DNA of 5,659 bases from Desulfuromusa sp. GTDB taxonomy: Bacteria > Desulfobacterota > Desulfuromonadia > Desulfuromonadales > Geopsychrobacteraceae. The stretch covers positions 1 to 5,659 of the forward strand of contig JAOZLQ010000149.1 in NCBI GenBank assembly GCA_029934755.1. The letters are read 5' to 3'. Within the stretch, counting starts at the first letter, position 1. Each line of letters begins with the position of its first letter. Made by a program: the position numbers and the translations under genes. Below are positions 5,525 through 5,659 of the stretch, one piece after another. The notes below the pieces were generated by a model. The model was not told where the DNA came from. It did not search any database and was given only the letters and a program-made list of their open reading frames with translations.

Positions 5525-5659
5525 TTACTTGTAGATTCTTTCAAACTCACGCAGCTTAACATTACTTCTGGCTACAGCGGCATCCATTGCCTGCTGAGGT
5601 GTCTTGGAGTCGTTCCAGACCAACTCAAGTTCCTCATTGATGATATTTCGAATCTGAAT
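5525..5659 (-). CDS. ugpB: Solute-binding protein of the Ugp-type ABC importer, C-terminal fragment
   Basis: Only the last 44 residues are in the window; the frame enters from the right edge and ends with TAA at 5527-5525. The visible part, from IQIRNIINEELELVWNDSKT through PQQAMDAAVARSNVKLREFERIYK, has the C-terminal helix pattern of CUT1 extracellular binding proteins. In that pattern a conserved 'I..I.NEELE.VW' helix is followed by 'TPQQAMDAAV.R.N..LREFE', closely resembling UgpB C-termini. The protein would bind a glycerophosphate-type ligand in the periplasm and deliver it to the two permeases encoded immediately downstream. The gene symbol follows from this short match plus the ugpA and ugpE neighbours, so it is less certain than those. 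Confidence 0.72.
   Translation of the reverse strand: MQIRNIINEELELVWNDSKTPQQAMDAAVARSNVKLREFERIYK

Noticed and set aside
1..5659. CRISPR arrays, insertion sequences, tRNA or rRNA genes
   Set aside because: I saw no regularly spaced repeats, no transposase frames or terminal inverted repeats, and no tRNA- or rRNA-like sequence.

Overview
This 5.66 kb window is bacterial chromosome with moderate GC content. It looks like a Gram-negative organism: one product has the signal peptide and C-terminal aromatic residue of an outer-membrane beta-barrel, and another is an exported rhodanese. The gene content and style would fit a Desulfuromonas/Geobacter-like deltaproteobacterium or a marine gammaproteobacterium. 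That placement is inference, since no phylogenetic marker is present.

Layout. The left edge (1-182, minus strand) holds the N-terminus of a membrane protein resembling the YjdF/DUF2238 family. An AT-rich divergent intergenic region follows, with a good sigma70-type promoter reading rightwards. That promoter serves an exported single-domain rhodanese (414-1007, plus), which ends at a terminator-like hairpin. After a 256-base gap comes an exported beta-barrel protein of the Phenol_MetA_deg/SphA type (1264-2178, plus), closed by a hairpin plus six-T terminator. From 2228 to the right edge everything is on the minus strand. In transcription order this is the C-terminal end of an UgpB-like solute-binding protein (right edge), a 13-bp intercistronic hairpin, an UgpA-like permease, an UgpE-like permease, and a sn-glycerol-1-phosphate (G1P) dehydrogenase of the AraM/EgsA family. 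The two operons converge at about 2180-2230.

How the genes may work together. The minus-strand set looks like one operon: a glycerophosphate-type ABC importer whose last gene, 3 bases after ugpE, encodes an enzyme interconverting sn-glycerol-1-phosphate and dihydroxyacetone phosphate. The simplest reading is import of a glycerophosphate or glycerophosphodiester followed by oxidation to DHAP. The enzyme's stereospecificity raises the possibility that the substrate is the G1P enantiomer, the backbone of archaeal lipids, rather than the usual G3P. No ATPase gene lies in the window; it must be upstream of the binding protein or elsewhere. The two plus-strand genes encode envelope proteins and have no obvious functional tie to the importer.

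The features most worth a second look are the Ugp importer-G1P dehydrogenase pairing, an apparent insertion of about 31 residues in a periplasmic loop of the UgpE-like permease, and a rhodanese active-site loop one residue longer than the canonical one (CX5R rather than CX4R).
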